DNA of 60,029 nucleotides, taken from the NCBI GenBank assembly GCA_964444385.1, contig CAYUHD010000001.1, positions 1 to 60,029 on the forward strand, in the 5' to 3' direction. The translations under genes and the position numbers were made by a program. Source of the stretch: D2472 sp964444385. GTDB taxonomy: Bacteria > Pseudomonadota > Gammaproteobacteria > Magnimaribacterales > D2472. Below are positions 59,397-60,029 of this stretch, one piece after another (the first letter of the stretch is position 1; each line of letters opens with the position of its first letter). Under the pieces are notes generated by a model. It was not told the DNA's origin and searched no databases. It saw only the letters and a list, made by a program, of their open reading frames with translations.

Positions 59397-59948
59397 ATGA
59401 AGAAATTTTTTATATTGTTAGCAAAAACAATCGGTGGCGTTGCTGCTTTAATCGTTTTAGTTGTGCTTTCTATTTTCGCTGTGGCTAGGTTTAGTGACGG
59501 GCCTATAGGTAATGGACCACCTCTAGAAATGGTAACCGCAGGACCCTTTAAAACGGGGGAGTTACAGGTTGGAGGAGATGAACCTGATTGGAGTTTTCTT
59601 AAAGACCATCCTACCGTGCAATTTCAGCTATTGGATCCTCCGCGCTCTAGAACTACATTTATTATGGAAACTGAAGGGAGAATTTTTATTCCCTCGGGCT
59701 ATATGAACACTACAGTGGGCAAGATTTGGAAGCATTGGCCAATGGAAGCAGAAAAAGATGGTAGGGCTCTATTAAGAGTAGATGGAAAACTTTATGAAAG
59801 AACGATGGTCCGGATAGAGGAAGGTGAAATTCTAAATGGTGTTCTAGGAGAACTAAGTAGAAAATATGCTGGAGGGTTCCCCGTTTCTCAAGAAAATATA
59901 GATTCCGGAGATTTGTGGATTTTTGAATTGGAACCAAGAAAGAATTAA
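59397..59948 (+). CDS. Membrane-anchored conserved hypothetical with DPPRSRTT motif
   Basis: 183 residues: an N-terminal membrane segment (GVAALIVLVVLSIFAVARF), then DGPIGNGPPLEMVTAGPF, a DWSF motif, VQFQLLDPPRSRTTFIME and a strand pair (GRIFIPSGYMNTT, RALLRVDGKLYER). I recall similar DPPRSRTT-containing proteins in other marine gammaproteobacteria, without a known function. The second half has the same pattern as the upstream 134-residue protein, so both may share a split-barrel fold. The soluble part is probably periplasmic. Confidence 0.6.
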   Translation: MKKFFILLAKTIGGVAALIVLVVLSIFAVARFSDGPIGNGPPLEMVTAGPFKTGELQVGGDEPDWSFLKDHPTVQFQLLDPPRSRTTFIMETEGRIFIPSGYMNTTVGKIWKHWPMEAEKDGRALLRVDGKLYERTMVRIEEGEILNGVLGELSRKYAGGFPVSQENIDSGDLWIFELEPRKN

Positions 59949-59967
59949 ATTTTATCTTTAAATTTCT

Positions 59968-60029
59968 CTAAGCACTCATAGTCGCGTCTAACATTTTATC
60001 TAGAGCAGTTAGATTAATACCCAATTCTT
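59968..60029 (-). CDS. C-terminal end of an unidentified gene (runs off the window)
   Basis: On the minus strand the last 62 bases read ELGINLTALDKMLDATMSA then TAG. An open frame that runs off the edge and ends 19 bases before the convergent gene's stop fits the tight packing of this genome. Nineteen residues are too few to name a family. Confidence 0.4.
   Translation of the reverse strand, partial: ELGINLTALDKMLDATMSA

Overview
The window reads as a stretch of a small, streamlined, AT-rich gammaproteobacterial chromosome, probably marine. Gene order is gammaproteobacterial (rsgA/orn divergent pair; ubiE-ubiB-tatABC; miaB-phoH-ybeY-corC-lnt; zapA-6S RNA-ygfA; nnr-tsaE-amiB; dksA-pcnB; anmK-mepM-tyrS-erpA). 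Most genes abut or overlap, several convergent pairs share stop-codon bases, and intergenic DNA is scarce. A SAR86-like lineage is my best guess, from style and content only. Two N-runs (100 and 67 bases) show that this is a draft, single-cell or metagenome assembly.

Layout. 1-5294 (+): end of transketolase, phosphoglycerate kinase, a eukaryote-type class I aldolase, dtd, an acyl-CoA dehydrogenase and a LOG-family gene. 5291-9655 (-): rsgA-ubiE-ubiB-tatABC, without ubiJ. 9698-17870: orn, a Tat-signal PhoD phosphatase, DUF1820, then miaB-phoH-ybeY-corC-lnt and an L,D-transpeptidase. 17882-24264: a fused beta-oxidation enzyme, an extremely AT-rich intergenic region with a 29-codon ORF, an exported glutathione peroxidase, rpiA, ilvA and an epoxide hydrolase. 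24270-27676: ygfA, 6S RNA, zapA (broken by a gap), pepP (missing its start) and ubiH. 27682-32916: maf, an SDR, rpmB, sixA, dut (holding a mis-sized gap), an L31 with a long acidic tail, and priA. 32913-40954: an SDR, amiB-tsaE-nnr, a beta-propeller protein, an alpha/beta hydrolase, a Nudix hydrolase, a metallo-beta-lactamase-fold protein and a small membrane protein. 40949-54545: acs, a deoxynucleoside kinase, pcnB, dksA with a Lys-rich repeat tail, a PfkB kinase, hemL, hemJ, erpA, anmK, mepM, an FAH protein, tyrS, a membrane protein and an unusual kinase/nucleotidyltransferase pair.

A solitary tRNA-Ile(GAU) at 54605-54682 is followed by about 3.3 kb of much higher G+C DNA (about 54700-58035). 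This carries a three-gene operon: a flavoprotein aromatic hydroxylase, an FAH-family hydrolase and a VOC-family extradiol dioxygenase-like protein. It looks like an acquired aromatic-catabolism cassette next to a tRNA. Beyond it the DNA becomes AT-rich again and encodes three small membrane-associated proteins of unknown role, two of which resemble each other.

The core genes cover central carbon metabolism, cofactor synthesis (ubiquinone, heme), protein export, translation and envelope maintenance. The items most worth a second look are the tRNA-adjacent cassette, the small ORF behind a hairpin at 20270-20398, the opposite-charge tails on L31 and DksA, and the kinase/nucleotidyltransferase pair.
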